From assembly GCA_964023205.1 (NCBI GenBank), contig OZ026844.1, forward strand, positions 10,464,790 to 10,528,789: a stretch of 64,000 nt of DNA. The letters run 5' to 3'. Every line of letters starts with the position of its first letter. The first letter of the stretch is position 1. Made by a program: the position numbers and the translations under genes. Shown piece by piece: positions 15,201 through 30,200 of the stretch. The notes beneath the pieces are model-generated. The model was given only the letters and a program-made list of their open reading frames with translations, did not search any database and had not been told where the DNA came from. Origin of the DNA: Lutraria lutraria (Eukaryota; Mollusca; Bivalvia; Venerida; Mactridae).

Positions 15201-18200
15201 CTGAATACAGGAGCTGATGCCCTCCTGCCGTGTGCTCCATAAATCCAGTTTGTTGAACCTTGTGTGATGTACTCAGGTATTCTGAAACAAACAAAAATAT
15301 TGACTTATAAGTAAGTTGCTATTACAGTTGAACCTGTGAACAAAGGCCATCCTTGGAAAAGGCATGTGGCCTTTATTGACATGTGGACTTTATTCAGAGG
15401 TCATTTTCTTCTAATTAATCAATGACAATTTTTAAAAGTATGGCCCTTATTGACTGGGTGGCCTTTATTCGGAGTTGACCACTAACACAGGTATGACATA
15501 ACATTGTGAAATACTTTTTCGGTGGATGTAAGAGAGATGGTAGTTGGATGCAATGACTTTTATCAAAAATGTGTGTTAAAAAGTATATACAATACAACCT
15601 CTCCAACGCGGCCCTCTATTGAACAACAACCTTCCTTCAAGAGTTTTCCAACTGCACAAATCAACCATATAAAATTAACCTCTCTAGAGCAACAACCTCT
15701 CAACAAGAACATAATTGCTACTCCTAAGGGTGTTGCATTGGCGAGGTTGCACTGTATTAGAAATTGATCATGATTAAGGATCATGGGATCACGAAGATGT
15801 ACTGGGGATGGTCCCTTGTCAAAATGAAATCCCTCCACACAAACATTTTGGACGAAAAACAAATAATGAGAAACGTTTAATAAAGAACACATTTCTTACT
15901 TGTAACCTCAAAATGAAAGTTTCTTTTTGGCTGTATCTCTAATGTTCATGACTTTGTGCTCTGTCCATGTAAGTTGAGGATGTAATAAATGAGCATGGTC
16001 AGTCAGTGTATGAGTGACTACCGTAATCACATAGAATTTTATGATAAATAATTATCAAAAACATTGTATTACACTACCTAAAAGTTTAGAGTATGGCTTA
16101 AAAAATATTTGGTTTTTGTTCCATGCTCATTAAAAATAGGGTAAGTAGGCGCCTTTTCTGTGCTGTTGAAAGTAACAAGGTGAGACAGTGGACGTACTGT
16201 TCCTTAATTGGGGCTTTTAGAAAGTCTAGAGTCACAATGAGTCAGATGACCAGAAAACAACAGTGTTTTTACACGTAATTATTAATTAACTGTTCAATAA
16301 TAGGCGCGTTTTCACTTCCAATAAAGGCCGTAATGAAGTTCACCATAACATTATGAACACAGAACTCGGCCATTATGAAAAAACACGGCCTTCATGAAAA
16401 AACTCTGCTATCATGAGATTCGGGCATTCTGATTGGCTGTCCAGCTTGGCCGTTATGAGACTGCTGCTATATTCCATATTTAATTAATAAAATTGTCAAA
16501 CACTTACTTATTAATAGTATAGTAGTATGCATGAACAAATAATTTGTGTTCTTTTTCTTGTGTCTTGTTTGATAACATGTGCTTAAGTTAAACTGAGTGC
16601 ATAACAATTGAACTAATGTATGCTGTATCAATAGGACTTTAGTTCTTCTACCACAAAACTTAAGATATTTGACCATCAAACTAATGTATTGTCATTGAAA
16701 ACGAAAAACGATACACACACATTCCAATGAGCTAAGATCTAGTACAGTAGGCTTAAAATTCAAGTGTTTGCCATGTTTAACAGAAAAAAATTCCATGTAC
16801 ATAAATTATAGTTAAGCAACGTGTCGAGGTAATAAAGTTTGTGTTCAAACGTCTACAATAAAAACCTAACCGACCAAGTTTTTCTATTAAAATTGATTAT
16901 CGGTCACAAGTCTGGTCAGTAAACACTTAATCTGGTGATAAACCCAGCAGCCTTGACAAATTATATGTACGTTTAAGCAGGTACTTGATTTATGGTAAAA
17001 GGGTGGAAAACAGGCAATTGAGCTTACAGTATAAAATTTGGATTGATGGGTGATGTTAGTCTAAAGGTTATCAGAAAGCCATAAACAATTAAGTTGAAAC
17101 ATTCTTGTGCACCCAAATAGAATAAACAGTATGTATGATGACAAAATAAAAAAAAATACTCATAAGCCAGTTTAATTGATTTATTTGATATTTATCAATG
17201 GCTCAGTGTTCTGATGAATTATTTCTAAGACAGGTTCAAGATTTCTAAAATATAATTTTTTGTTTGTTAAATGTTTGAGTTTTAGGCCCCCTTTCATCAG
17301 TCACTCATATGAGGCAGACAGTTCACCTAACCATCAGTACTAGACCCCCATACTCTGTAAGCAACTGTCTACTTTCTTACATTAAGAGACATGGTTGGCA
17401 GCAGGGCTCGAACCCACTACCCCCCATCAGTGAGAGGTTACAGTGATTTGAAGTCGGCAACCTTAACCACTGGACCACGGAGGTGGGTTACAAATATAAC
17501 AATATACGGAAGGATCAAACATAAACTGTTTTATAAATCATGTTCTCATAATGTCTTGTTAACATGGTTGATGTCATACTAAGGGACGTAGGAACAGAGG
17601 CAGGGGCTATAGCTGATCCCCCCCCCTTTGTTAGTCAAAATCTAAAATTAGTCCCCAATCCAACCTGAAATTGCTGTCCACAGAACTGGTACTATTGATG
17701 GACAGAATATTAAAGTATAACTATATAATGCAAGTATTCTATTTAAGGATGTATAGATTACTGTATTCAACAGATGAAGTACATACTAATAAAACCAGAA
17801 CTGAAACTAATTGTAAAAAAGAACGCTGAGGCAATCCATTTTCCAATTGAATTGTTTCTAATAGATGTTTCATATTAACTTCGTTTAATCCAATTTCAAC
17901 TGAACAAACATAATTAAATGTTCATTGATTTTGTTCACTATTCATGATCACAGTGAATCCAATTAGTGATAAAGTAGGATCATAAGCTAAATGAGATTTT
18001 TTTCATAAATCATATAAATATATCCACTGAGCTGTTTGATTGAATTGACGAATTATGAAATACAGTTTGAATAATTTTCATTCAGATTAAAATACATTAA
18101 GTTATATGACAGCAGAATAGATCAATTTTCTACATATTTTAATTGGTCAAAAATTATTCTTTTCATTTAAGGTCCAGATTCAGAAGTTACATGCTTACAC

Positions 18201-21200
18201 CAACACGTATGTCCTTACACTGACAGGTATGTGCCTACACTGACAGGTATGTGCTAACACTGACAGGTATGTGCTTACACTGACAGGTATGTGCTTACAA
18301 TCAGACATGTATGTGCCTACACTGACAGATTTGTGCTTACACTGACAGGTATGTGCTTACACTGACAGGTATGTGCTTACACTGACAGGTATGTGCTTAC
18401 ACTGACAGGTATATGCCTACACTGACAGGTATATGCTTACAATCAGACATGTATGTGCCTACACTGACAGACAGGTATGTGCTTACACTGACAGGTATAT
18501 GCCTACACTGACAGGTATGTGCTTACACGGACAGGTATGTGCTTACATTCAGACATGTATGTGCCTACACTGACAGGTATGTGCTTACACTGACAGAAAT
18601 ATGCCTACACTGACAAGTATGTGCTTACACTGACAGGTATGTGCTTACAATCAGACATGTATGTGCCTACACTGACAGGTATGTGCTTACACTGACAGGT
18701 ATATGCTTACACTGACAGGTATGTGCTTACAATCAGACATGTATGTGCTTACAATCAGACATGTATTTGCCTACACTGACAGGTATGTGCTTACACTGAC
18801 ATGTATGTGCTTACACTGACATGCATGTGCTTACAATCAGACATGTATGTGCTTACACTGACATGTATGTGCTTACAATCAGATATGTATGTACTTACAA
18901 TCAGACATGTATTTGCCTACACTGACAGGTATGTGCTTACACTGACATGTATGTGCTTACACTGACATGTATGTGCTTACACTGACATGTATGTGCTTAC
19001 AATCAGACATGTATTTGCCTACACTGACAGGTATGTGCTTACACTGACATGTATTTGCCTACACTGACAGGTATGTGCTTACACTGACAGGTATGTGCTT
19101 ACACTGACAGGTATGTACTAACACTGACAGGTATATGCTTACACTGACAGGTATGTGCTTACACTGACATGTATGTGCTTACACTGACATGTATGTGCTT
19201 ACACTGACATGTATGTGCTTACAATCAGACATGTATGTACTTACAATCAGACATGTATTTGCCTACACTGACAGGTATGTGCTTACACTGACATGTATTT
19301 GCCTACACTGACAGGTATGTGCTTACACTGACATGTATGTGCTTACACTGACAGGTATGTACTTACACTGACAGGTATGTACTTACACTGACAGGTATAT
19401 GCTTACACTGACAGGTATGTGCTTACACTGACATGTATATGCTTACACTGACAGGTATATGCTTACACTGACAGGTATGTGCTTACAATCAGACATGTAT
19501 GTGCTTACAATCAGACATGTATGTGCCTACACTGACAGGTATGTGCTTACACTGACATGTATTTGCCTACACTGACAGGTATGTGCTTACACTGACATGT
19601 ATGTGCTTACACTGACAGGTATGTACTTACACTGACAGGTATGTACTTACACTGACAGGTATATGCTTACACTGACAGGTATGTGCTTACACTGACATGT
19701 ATATGCTTACACTGACAGGTATATGCTTACACTGACATGTATGTGCTAACACTGACATGTATGTGCTTACACTGACAGGTATGTGCTTACACTGACATGT
19801 ATGTGCTTACACTGACAGGTATGTGCTTACACTGACATATATGTGCTTAAACTGACATGTATGTGCTTACAATCAGACATGTATGTACTTACAATCAGAC
19901 ATGTGTTTGCCTACACTGACAGGTATGTGCTTACACTGACATGTATGTGCTTACACTGACATGCATGTTCTTACACTGACATGTATGTGCTTACAATCAG
20001 ACATGTATGTGCTTACACTGACAGGTATATGCTTACACTGACAGGTATTTGCTTACAATCAGACATGTATGTGCTTACAATCAGACTTGTATGTGCTTAC
20101 ACTGACATGTATGTGCTTACAATCAGACATGTATGTGCTTACAATCAGACATGTATGTGCTTACACTGACAAGTATATGCTTACACTGACATGTATGTGC
20201 TTACAATCAGACATGTATGTGCTTACAATCAGACATGTATGTGCTTACAATCAGACATGTATATGCTTACAATCAGACATGTATGTGCTTACACTGACAG
20301 GTATATGCTTACACTGACAGGTATATGCTTACAATCAGACAAGTATGTGCTTACACTGACAGGTATATGCTTACACTGACAGGTATATGCTTACAATCAG
20401 ACAAGTATGTGCTTACACTGACATGTATGTGCTTACACTGACATGTATATGCTTACAATCAGACAAGTATGTGCTTACACTGACATGTATGTGCCTACAC
20501 TGACAGGTATGTGCTAACACTGACAGGTATGTGCTTACACTGACAGGTATGTGCTTACAATCAGACATGTATGTGCCTACACTGACAGATTTGTGCTTAC
20601 ACTGACAGGTATGTGCTTACACTGACAGGTATGTGCTTACACTGACAGGTATGTGCTTACACTGACAGGTATATGCCTACACTGACAGGTATATGCTTAC
20701 AATCAGACATGTATGTGCCTACACTGACAGACAGGTATGTGCTTACACTGACAGGTATATGCCTACACTGACAGGTATGTGCTTACACGGACAGGTATGT
20801 GCTTACATTCAGACATGTATGTGCCTACACTGACAGGTATGTGCTTACACTGACAGAAATATGCCTACACTGACAAGTATGTGCTTACACTGACAGGTAT
20901 GTGCTTACAATCAGACATGTATGTGCCTACACTGACAGGTATGTGCTTACACTGACAGGTATATGCTTACACTGACAGGTATGTGCTTACAATCAGACAT
21001 GTATGTGCTTACAATCAGACATGTATTTGCCTACACTGACAGGTATGTGCTTACACTGACATGTATGTGCTTACACTGACATGCATGTGCTTACAATCAG
21101 ACATGTATGTGCTTACACTGACATGTATGTGCTTACAATCAGATATGTATGTACTTACAATCAGACATGTATTTGCCTACACTGACAGGTATGTGCTTAC

Positions 21201-24200
21201 ACTGACATGTATGTGCTTACACTGACATGTATGTGCTTACACTGACATGTATGTGCTTACAATCAGACATGTATTTGCCTACACTGACAGGTATGTGCTT
21301 ACACTGACATGTATTTGCCTACACTGACATGTATGTGCTTACACTGACAGGTATGTGCTTACACTGACAGGTATGTACTAACACTGACAGGTATATGCTT
21401 ACACTGACAGGTATGTGCTTACACTGACATGTATGTGCTTACACTGACATGTATGTGCTTACACTGACATGTATGTGCTTACAATCAGACATGTATGTAC
21501 TTACAATCAGACATGTATTTGCCTACACTGACAGGTATGTGCTTACACTGACATGTATGTGCTTACACTGACAGGTATGTACTTACACTGACAGGTATGT
21601 ACTTACACTGACAGGTATATGCTTACACTGACAGGTATGTGCTTACACTGACATGTATATGCTTACACTGACAGGTATATGCTTACACTGACAGGTATGT
21701 GCTTACAATCAGACATGTATGTGCTTACAATCAGACATGTATGTGCCTACACTGACAGGTATGTGCTTACACTGACATGTATTTGCCTACACTGACAGGT
21801 ATGTGCTTACACTGACATGTATGTGCTTACACTGACAGGTATGTACTTACACTGACAGGTATGTACTTACACTGACAGGTATATGCTTACACTGACAGGT
21901 ATGTGCTTACACTGACATGTATATGCTTACACTGACAGGTATATGCTTACACTGACATGTATGTGCTAACACTGACATGTATGTGCTTACACTGACAGGT
22001 ATGTGCTTACACTGACATGTATGTGCTTACACTGACAGGTATGTGCTTACACTGACATATATGTGCTTAAACTGACATGTATGTGCTTACAATCAGACAT
22101 GTATGTACTTACAATCAGACATGTGTTTGCCTACACTGACAGGTATGTGCTTACACTGACATGTATGTGCTTACACTGACATGCATGTTCTTACACTGAC
22201 ATGTATGTGCTTACAATCAGACATGTATGTGCTTACACTGACAGGTATATGCTTACACTGACAGGTATTTGCTTACAATCAGACATGTATGTGCTTACAA
22301 TCAGACTTGTATGTGCTTACACTGACATGTATGTGCTTACAATCAGACATGTATGTGCTTACAATCAGACATGTATGTGCTTACACTGACAAGTATATGC
22401 TTACACTGACATGTATGTGCTTACAATCAGACATGTATGTGCTTACAATCAGACATGTATGTGCTTACAATCAGACATGTATATGCTTACAATCAGACAT
22501 GTATGTGCTTACACTGACAGGTATATGCTTACACTGACAGGTATATGCTTACAATCAGACAAGTATGTGCTTACACTGACAGGTATATGCTTACACTGAC
22601 AGGTATATGCTTACAATCAGACAAGTATGTGCTTACAATCAGACATGTATGTGCTTACAATCAGACATGTATGTGCTTACAATCAGACATGTATGTGCTT
22701 ACACTGACAGGTATATGCTTACACTGACAGGTATGTGCTTACAATCAGACATGTATGTGCTTACACTGACAGGTATATGCTTACACTGACAGGTATATGC
22801 TTACAATCAGACAAGTATGTGCTTACACTGACATGTATGTGCTTACACTGACAGGTTACATAATGTGCTTACAATCAGACTTGTATGTGCTTACACTGAC
22901 AGGTATGTGCTTACAATCAGACATGTATGTGCTTACACTGACAGATACTTAAGTATGTGCTTACACTGAAAAAGTTTATTTTTTTATTTTCTCTAAGAAC
23001 CAGTCACACAACATATTATCATTCGGACAAAAATTAAAAAGTTTTTGATTTTTTAAAATCCTTAATGATTGCTTCACTCAAATTTGTACGAATTTATAAT
23101 TTCAACTTACTAATCTTAGAAATAAACATCAATAATTATCCGATTTGAATTCAACCCAAAGCATAAGATTAAAGATGACTTACTTTACTTCAATAAAATT
23201 AAGATCCTAAAGTCTATTTTGCATTATAAATATTTTTCTTTGAGTTTTGTAATTAAGTAATGTACTTGTGCATTCATGAGTTCATGTTTTATTTAGAGCA
23301 GGAAGACCCACTTAGGTATAATTTTTATTATGCTGTGTAGTACCATTGGCCTTCCATATCTTAATTGACATTGCCTTCTCAACTGTAGAATATTTTTCTG
23401 GTCTTGGGTAGGAATCAAGTTTACAGGGATTTTTTGGCTAAAATATCAGAGATTTCTAGTCAGAGACTTGAATCGCTCTGACTCAACCATGGAGGTGCTC
23501 TTTCCTTATTATTCTTAATATAATAGGACTGAATAACCTTTACATTTCACAAATAATTAAGAAATAAAGAAAATAAGTATCAAATCATAATCTTTACGAC
23601 ATCAAATGTTTCAAAGTTTTAATTTGCTAAGCTCTGAGTTAATTTTGCAAGTTTATCAAAAATTGAATTTAGAAATTCTGCAAAAAATTCAGTCAAAATA
23701 AACACAAGGCTTCTGTTAACATAATGCATTTACATGACAGGGAATTTCATAATATTTTTTATGAAGCAGATGACATTTTGATAAATTAATCCATTTATTA
23801 CAGTATTCCAATTTTATTAACTGTAATATGAATTTTAGAATTGTGCTACAAAAGGACTTTATTTACCTTTTTCTTGTCATAAAAATAAATCAGTTATTAG
23901 ATAGGTGCACTCTAAAATGATTATTCATTACTTTGGTATTTTGATCAAAATTGCTCTTCAATCATAACAAAGCTATGAAAGTATTATTTATGTTTTATGT
24001 CCATTGTGTTTAACTCAGCAATCAATCTTCGTCAGTACGCTATTAACTAATGGCTACAAACAGGTCAATGGAGCTTAAAGCATTAAAACAGTGCTCACAG
24101 TTGCTTCTTTTCATGACAATTCAGGGCAGCGTAGAATAAAATTCATAATTAAAATGAATAGTCCATTTATGTTAATAAAAACATAAATTGTAATAAAATG

Positions 24201-27200
24201 TATTAAATATTTTATGTTTAAATTTCAATCTTTTTGTCAATATAAAATATTTTATATGGTAAATTTATGCATATTTCTCCAGGTAATGAGGCATTAAGTG
24301 TAGAATCTGAAGAATGGATAGTGTCAGGACTAGAGACATTGATAAATGTTATAGATATTTATCTTCTGCTTTTACGGTGATCTGTACGTTCCTCTGAATT
24401 CCTGAGCATTTATTTATTTATTTGGGTTTAATGTCGTTTTTTAAAAAATATATAAGTTATAAAGGCTCCTGGATCATATTGTAAGCATGCAAGTTCTCCT
24501 CATGTGAAGGGAACTGACATTGTTGTTAAAGTTTCATGGAAGGGTGTGACCTACAGCGACCAGGAATACAACCTGGATCACCATATTACAAATCCACTGG
24601 ACCATAGCCGCGGCTCACTCCTAGTATATCCTCACTGAGCAAGCAAACAAATCATGTTTTATCCAGATATACCATCAAATACTTATCTTGAAAATTTTTT
24701 AAAAATATGCTTAGCTTTTTCTAGTACACTTGTTTCAAATTGACCTCAGAAACAACAAAGCAATGCTTGAGCTTAAGGACTGGTTTCCACCTCATCGAAA
24801 AGAATTCATAAAATCATGAATTTTTCTTGAAATATTTCATGAATAGTTCATGAAGTATCAATAACTATTTGACAGAAACTCTTTTCTACCATTTATGAAA
24901 TGGTATATGGTAATAATTGAAATTTACATATGTAACATAGTCACAATTAACCTGCTTGTTGGAATAATTACTGCTTACATCAACTTCTATATATTACCAA
25001 ATACCAAATTTCTGTCACTGAATCAATAGCACCAGTGCGAGTGGTGTGGGGGACAGGGTTTTGACCTTTTGTGGTCATTTCAAGATTTAACACATTAGTG
25101 CACAATCTATTCATTTTAAGTTGCCAACTTAAGAATCAATACTAGAATTAATTGTTTAAATCTACTATTATACATTAACAAGCTTTTACTGTAACATTTG
25201 ATTTATATCATATACTTATAATAATCTCATTACATGAAGAATAAAAGTTCATGCCAGACAAGTGTTTACAGTGAGGTAAGTGCCCTATATAACTATTCTC
25301 AGGTATTTTAAGTAATCCTACAAAGTACAAGACTAAGTATGTCTGTGACTGTAACTTCATGACATAATTATTGAGTTTCAGTGCCCATAAGGCAGTTTTT
25401 GGTGCACAGTCAACCCTGTGTTAGTGGCCACCTCTAAATGAAGGCCATCCAATAAATAAAGGCTATTCTTTAAAAAACATAATCGAACAAAATGACCTCT
25501 GCATAAAGGGTACCTGTCAATAAAGGGCAATTAAAGTCTTTCCCAAGGGTGGCCTTTGTTCACAAATTTAACCGCACATTGATTGTCAGAAATGATTTTG
25601 TACAGGTATTTGATATCATATCATGCTGTTGTAACAATGTTGTTTTTTTATTTGAAATTCTATTAGTGAAAACATTCACTATGTCATTTTATGGGCGGTA
25701 CTTTTTATCAATACTGCTAGCTCAACATTTTTTTAATTATCTCTTCTTGGAAACCAATATAAAATGTAAAATTAAAAGGCACCATATAATTATACAGGTA
25801 TTTGCTATACATTTAAGATGGTCTTATAGTTTTTGAGCACTAATTGTCTTAATATGAAATTTCATCAATGTGAATGTTTTGTTTATTATAGAGCAATTGA
25901 ATATTTATAGTTTTAATTGCGCTACAGAAGTGTGCTTGTATTTGTATCTATTATAATTATGTGTTTGTATCTATTTTTGTACACACAGTACCCGAATCTT
26001 TTACCTGGTGTCTGGGTGAGATAGGCCTACCGTAACCATTATTTATCTAGCTGGCAGCTCACCAACTGATCGTGTCAGTTCTATTCCACTCTCAACTGGC
26101 GTCCAAAACCTTCGATCTCCCGCTCTGAAGGCCGACATCCTAACCACTCAGCCACAGTTGCGGTCATTAATTGTACTTTTTCAACTGTTTTTAGTGTTTT
26201 CATTTTAGTTAAAAGCTTAATTTATATAATTATGTAACCAAATTAGCATACTTACACATTCTTTGGTGCTCGAACTGTAAGAAAGGCACCATCAGTCTGT
26301 ATCTGAGGAACATGGGAGAATACATGTTGTCTTGGTGTCAAGTAATAATTTTCTTCTCCTGTATAATCTGAAGATAGAATCAAAGTACTGAAAGTACTCA
26401 TAGAAACTGAACTTACATAGCCTTGCACAGCAACATGGAATGGGAACTAATTTAACAATTGCAAGGTGAATGTAGAAAAAGCTAGTACTTAGGTCCACAT
26501 CAAAATTCATGCACGCCGAGCTAGTGACGGCCTGTGTCGCTAAAAAAGCAACGATTAAATGTTGATTCCTTTATAAATATAATCATAGATCATCACAATC
26601 AAAGAACAACCAATTAAAATTTTACCCTATGATACAAGTTTTATATAAACATGATCAATTAATCATAAATCAGGCTTCTTTGAGCAAGGTACATTTTTAA
26701 ATGGCTGTTTCTAATTGACTTAATTATACACTTTAATGATATAGATAAACCTGTGAACAAATGCCACCATTGGGAAAGACATACTCTGACCTTTATTGAA
26801 AGATGGCCATTATTTGGAGGTCATTTCTGTGTTGTTCTAGATAAACTATGACAGTTTTTTAAGGAATGGCCTTCATTGACAGGGTGGCCTTTATTTGGAG
26901 GTGGCCCCTAACACAGGTTTGACAGTATATAAACTCAACAGAACCCATTTATCAACTACTCAGATCACCCTTCGGTAGTATTGTTAATTAAATAGTATAA
27001 AATGATACATTAGTGAATAGAAATATGAGGTGCTAAAACATATTGTTTGTTTCAGTTTTACTCCCCTTTTCAACAGTCAAAGTGGACAGTTCACCAAACC
27101 ATCATTCCTGGGAAGAACCAGTACTAGACCCCCATCCTCCGTAAGCAACTGCCTACTTTCATACATAAACAGACATGGTTGGTAGCTGGTCTTGAACCCA

Positions 27201-30200
27201 CGACCCTCTATCAGTGAGAAGTTATAGTGATTTGAAGTCAGCAACCTTAACCACTCGACCATGGAGACGAGTCGCTAAAACATATATCAAGACAGCCATG
27301 AAATATGAATTTGTTTAACCCAAATATGGACAACTAAAATCATACAAATAAACATTAAAAACTTTAAAGATACCATTTAAGATGAAGGCATAAAATTGCT
27401 TAGTTCATTTCCGTGCCTGGTAGAAGAGAAAAATTTTACACTCTCACAGTTAAGACGTGACGATATGTCAGTCAGTTTACTTTAGAATCTGTATAATCCT
27501 GCATTGAATACAGTATTAAATAATAGGCTTGAACAAGAAGCTTCACTGGCAGGTATTATTTTCATATATTCCCCTATATATAGTAGCCAATATGTGATAA
27601 TAATTAATATATTACCTGGTTAAATATTGACTCAATAAATATGAAAAATCTCTAAGACAACAAAGTTTGACAAAGAATTTTTTAGATATGAGATTAAATT
27701 AATATTTGAATATAATACGGTAAGTGATTGTATGCTTATGCTAACAGTACTAAATCCTTAGCTAAAATATCAGGGATAAATTTACCTCCCAATAGAATTA
27801 TAAAAAATCTATCAGACATGTATAAGATTTATAGGTTTTTATCACTAAGGGAACAGAAACTATCAGAATGCAGTAAAACCTGTGCTCAAAGACCACTCGT
27901 GGGAAAAACAAAATGTGTGTTTGTGGCAACCTCTGAATAAAAGCCACCCTGTGAATGAAGGTCACTCATTTAGAAATTATCATTGATTATTTAGAACAAA
28001 AAAAAACTCTGAATATTTAAAAGGCCACCTGTCAATAAAGGTCACATTTTGTCTTTCCCAAGGGTGGCCTTTGTTCACAGGTTTGACTGTTTTAGTGCAG
28101 TTTTGTGGTGTGATGGTAACATACACTTAACCAAATCAAGAATTCTAAATGAGTCAAGAATTTCTTTTTTGAATGAAGGGCATAGTGAAATGGTAGAAGA
28201 TCTTTACATCTTTTAAGTACAACCTCTGTCAGAGTATATCAAATATGCTTGTATAGACTCTGTCTCATATTTAGTATATTGCACCAACTCATAATGACAT
28301 ATTCTGGTACAATTTGTTTTCGTTACATAAAAGGAACTTTAGATATAATCTCATTTTACAATGCTTCAATCACGCAGACATAAGTTTTATTAAGTGAAAA
28401 GGACACCTATAATAAAATGATCATCATATAAATGATATTGATACGTTTATTGCAAGCAATTTCCATTCTTTTGCAGCTGCAATTGAAATAAACGATTTAA
28501 TGGTCTTGTATTCAAGCATGTTTGAGCAAACAACCTTTTCAAAATGATTAAATACTTCATAATAAGCTAAGACATAATTGCTGTGTTTTTTTTCATACAA
28601 AGAGAAATATCAGTTTCTTTCATGTCAGTTATTCATTTCTAGTTAGCACTGAATATTTTTGTGTAAGGCCATCCTTAAAAACATTGTTTGTTTGGGATAG
28701 GTAGGTAGGAAATATATATTTGTTTTACAATTCATTTTTTACATTGAACCCAAAATTACTGTCAAAATGCTATTTATATATTGAAAAAAAAATCCCCAAG
28801 AGACCAAAAAAGGTAAGCTGCCCTTATATGGTGAATAAGGTAGCATTCCCCTAAACAAAATATATGATGGCCTAACAAATCACTTTTTGTCTGTTTATAT
28901 TGAGTTTTATGCTCCTTTTCAACAGTCTGAGTCATATGAGGCGAACAGTTCACCAAACCATCATTCCTGGGAAGAACAAGTACTAGACTCCCATCATCTG
29001 TAAGCAACTGCCTACTTTCTCACATAAAGAGACATGGTCGGTAGCAGGGCTCGAACCCACGACCCTCTATCAATGAGAGGTTACACTAAATACAGTGATT
29101 TAAAGTCAGCGACCTTAACCTTTACCACGGAGGCGAGCCAAACAGATCACATACTGCATAACTGACGGTTAAAATACATGAACAAATAAACTCTCAGATT
29201 GAAGTAAACAATCACAACAATGTAATTACATTACTTTCTACATTACTATCAAACAGTGATAGTATAAATTCAATATTAGTTGATAGGAACATAAAATTTG
29301 GTCCACAATACATTGATCCCCTAGACAGTGATATATTTACCAAAGCAAGTAGATAGTTCAATATTATTAACCTACATATATGTAGTTTATCCGCCTAGTC
29401 CACTTTTAACAAATTCGGACCGTTACTTAAAAAGGCACGCTATTTCTAATTGTACAGTCAAAACTGTGAACAAAGGTCATCTTAGAAATGATAAAATGTG
29501 GCCTTTATTGACAGGTGGCCCTTATTCATAGGTTATTTTGCTCTAAATAATCAATTATGTTTTTTAATAGAATGGCCTTTATTCACAGAATGGCCTTTAT
29601 TCACAGAATGGCCTTTATTCACAGAATGGCCTTTGTTCAGAGGTGGCCACTAACACAGGTTTGACTGTTAATACATTATGAGGTGAAAATTTTAAGATAA
29701 TAGCTTTGTTTGACTGACATTTATTCTATGCTGTTATTGTAAGTAATTAAGTTTAAGATCATTTGGAAAAAGTTTATAGAGTCTATATTAACGTCCACAA
29801 TTATTAAGAACCAGTATTATCTTGACCAAAATATTCCAATGTTTGAGGCATGTCATGTTTTGACAATTAGCCATGTTTACAATTTGATTGTTCTTATTTT
29901 GTTTAACAATCCTTTTTTATGGTTTTGGAGAACAGGTATCGAGTCCCTTTCATGCGGAAATCTGCATAATGAAAAACTAAATTTGGGGATCTTTTTTTTA
30001 ATTCTTTTTTTCTCTCAATGGAAAATTTTCCTTTTTTACTTTGGGAATGGGGGAGGATATCTGACCCAAAAATGGCAGAAAAAGGGCATGTATAGTAATA
30101 TTGCTTTTCCTTTCACAATCATTCATTTTTTCTACCAAACTGAGTCTCGATCTATAAACAAGAAAGAGCCCTTTATTCAGTAAACTTCTTTTTAGGTTTT

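Larger units (their letters stand above)
18187..22969 (+). repeat. 4.8 kb minisatellite, 20/22 bp units
   Basis: Two unit types alternate: a 20 bp unit gtatgtgcttacactgacag (or ...acat) and a 22 bp unit gtatgtgcttacaatcagac-at. Small variants (tatatgc, tttgcc, gtactt) mark individual units. It lies in dynein intron 4 (15282-26255). Open frames seen here arise from the repeat periodicity and are not genes. A segmental duplication at 18229-20417 / 20489-22637 accounts for nearly all of it. Confidence 0.97.
22970..26255. other. Intron 4, distal part
   Basis: AT-rich, with the SINE B copy (24409), an M1 element (25405) and a tRNA-like head (26030). Otherwise nothing recognisable. Confidence 0.55.

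Noticed and set aside
19981..22789. Several 60-82 codon open frames with MYVLTIRHVCAYT-like repeats
   Set aside because: Translation of the minisatellite: the 20/22 bp period leaves frames open by chance, and the products duplicate with the array.
18187..22969. Tandem array considered as CRISPR
   Set aside because: No unique spacers between repeats: unit follows unit directly. Eukaryotic context.
29839..30183. 114-codon plus-strand frame
   Set aside because: AT-rich, Phe/Ile/Leu low-complexity translation typical of random AT sequence. Antisense in a dynein intron.
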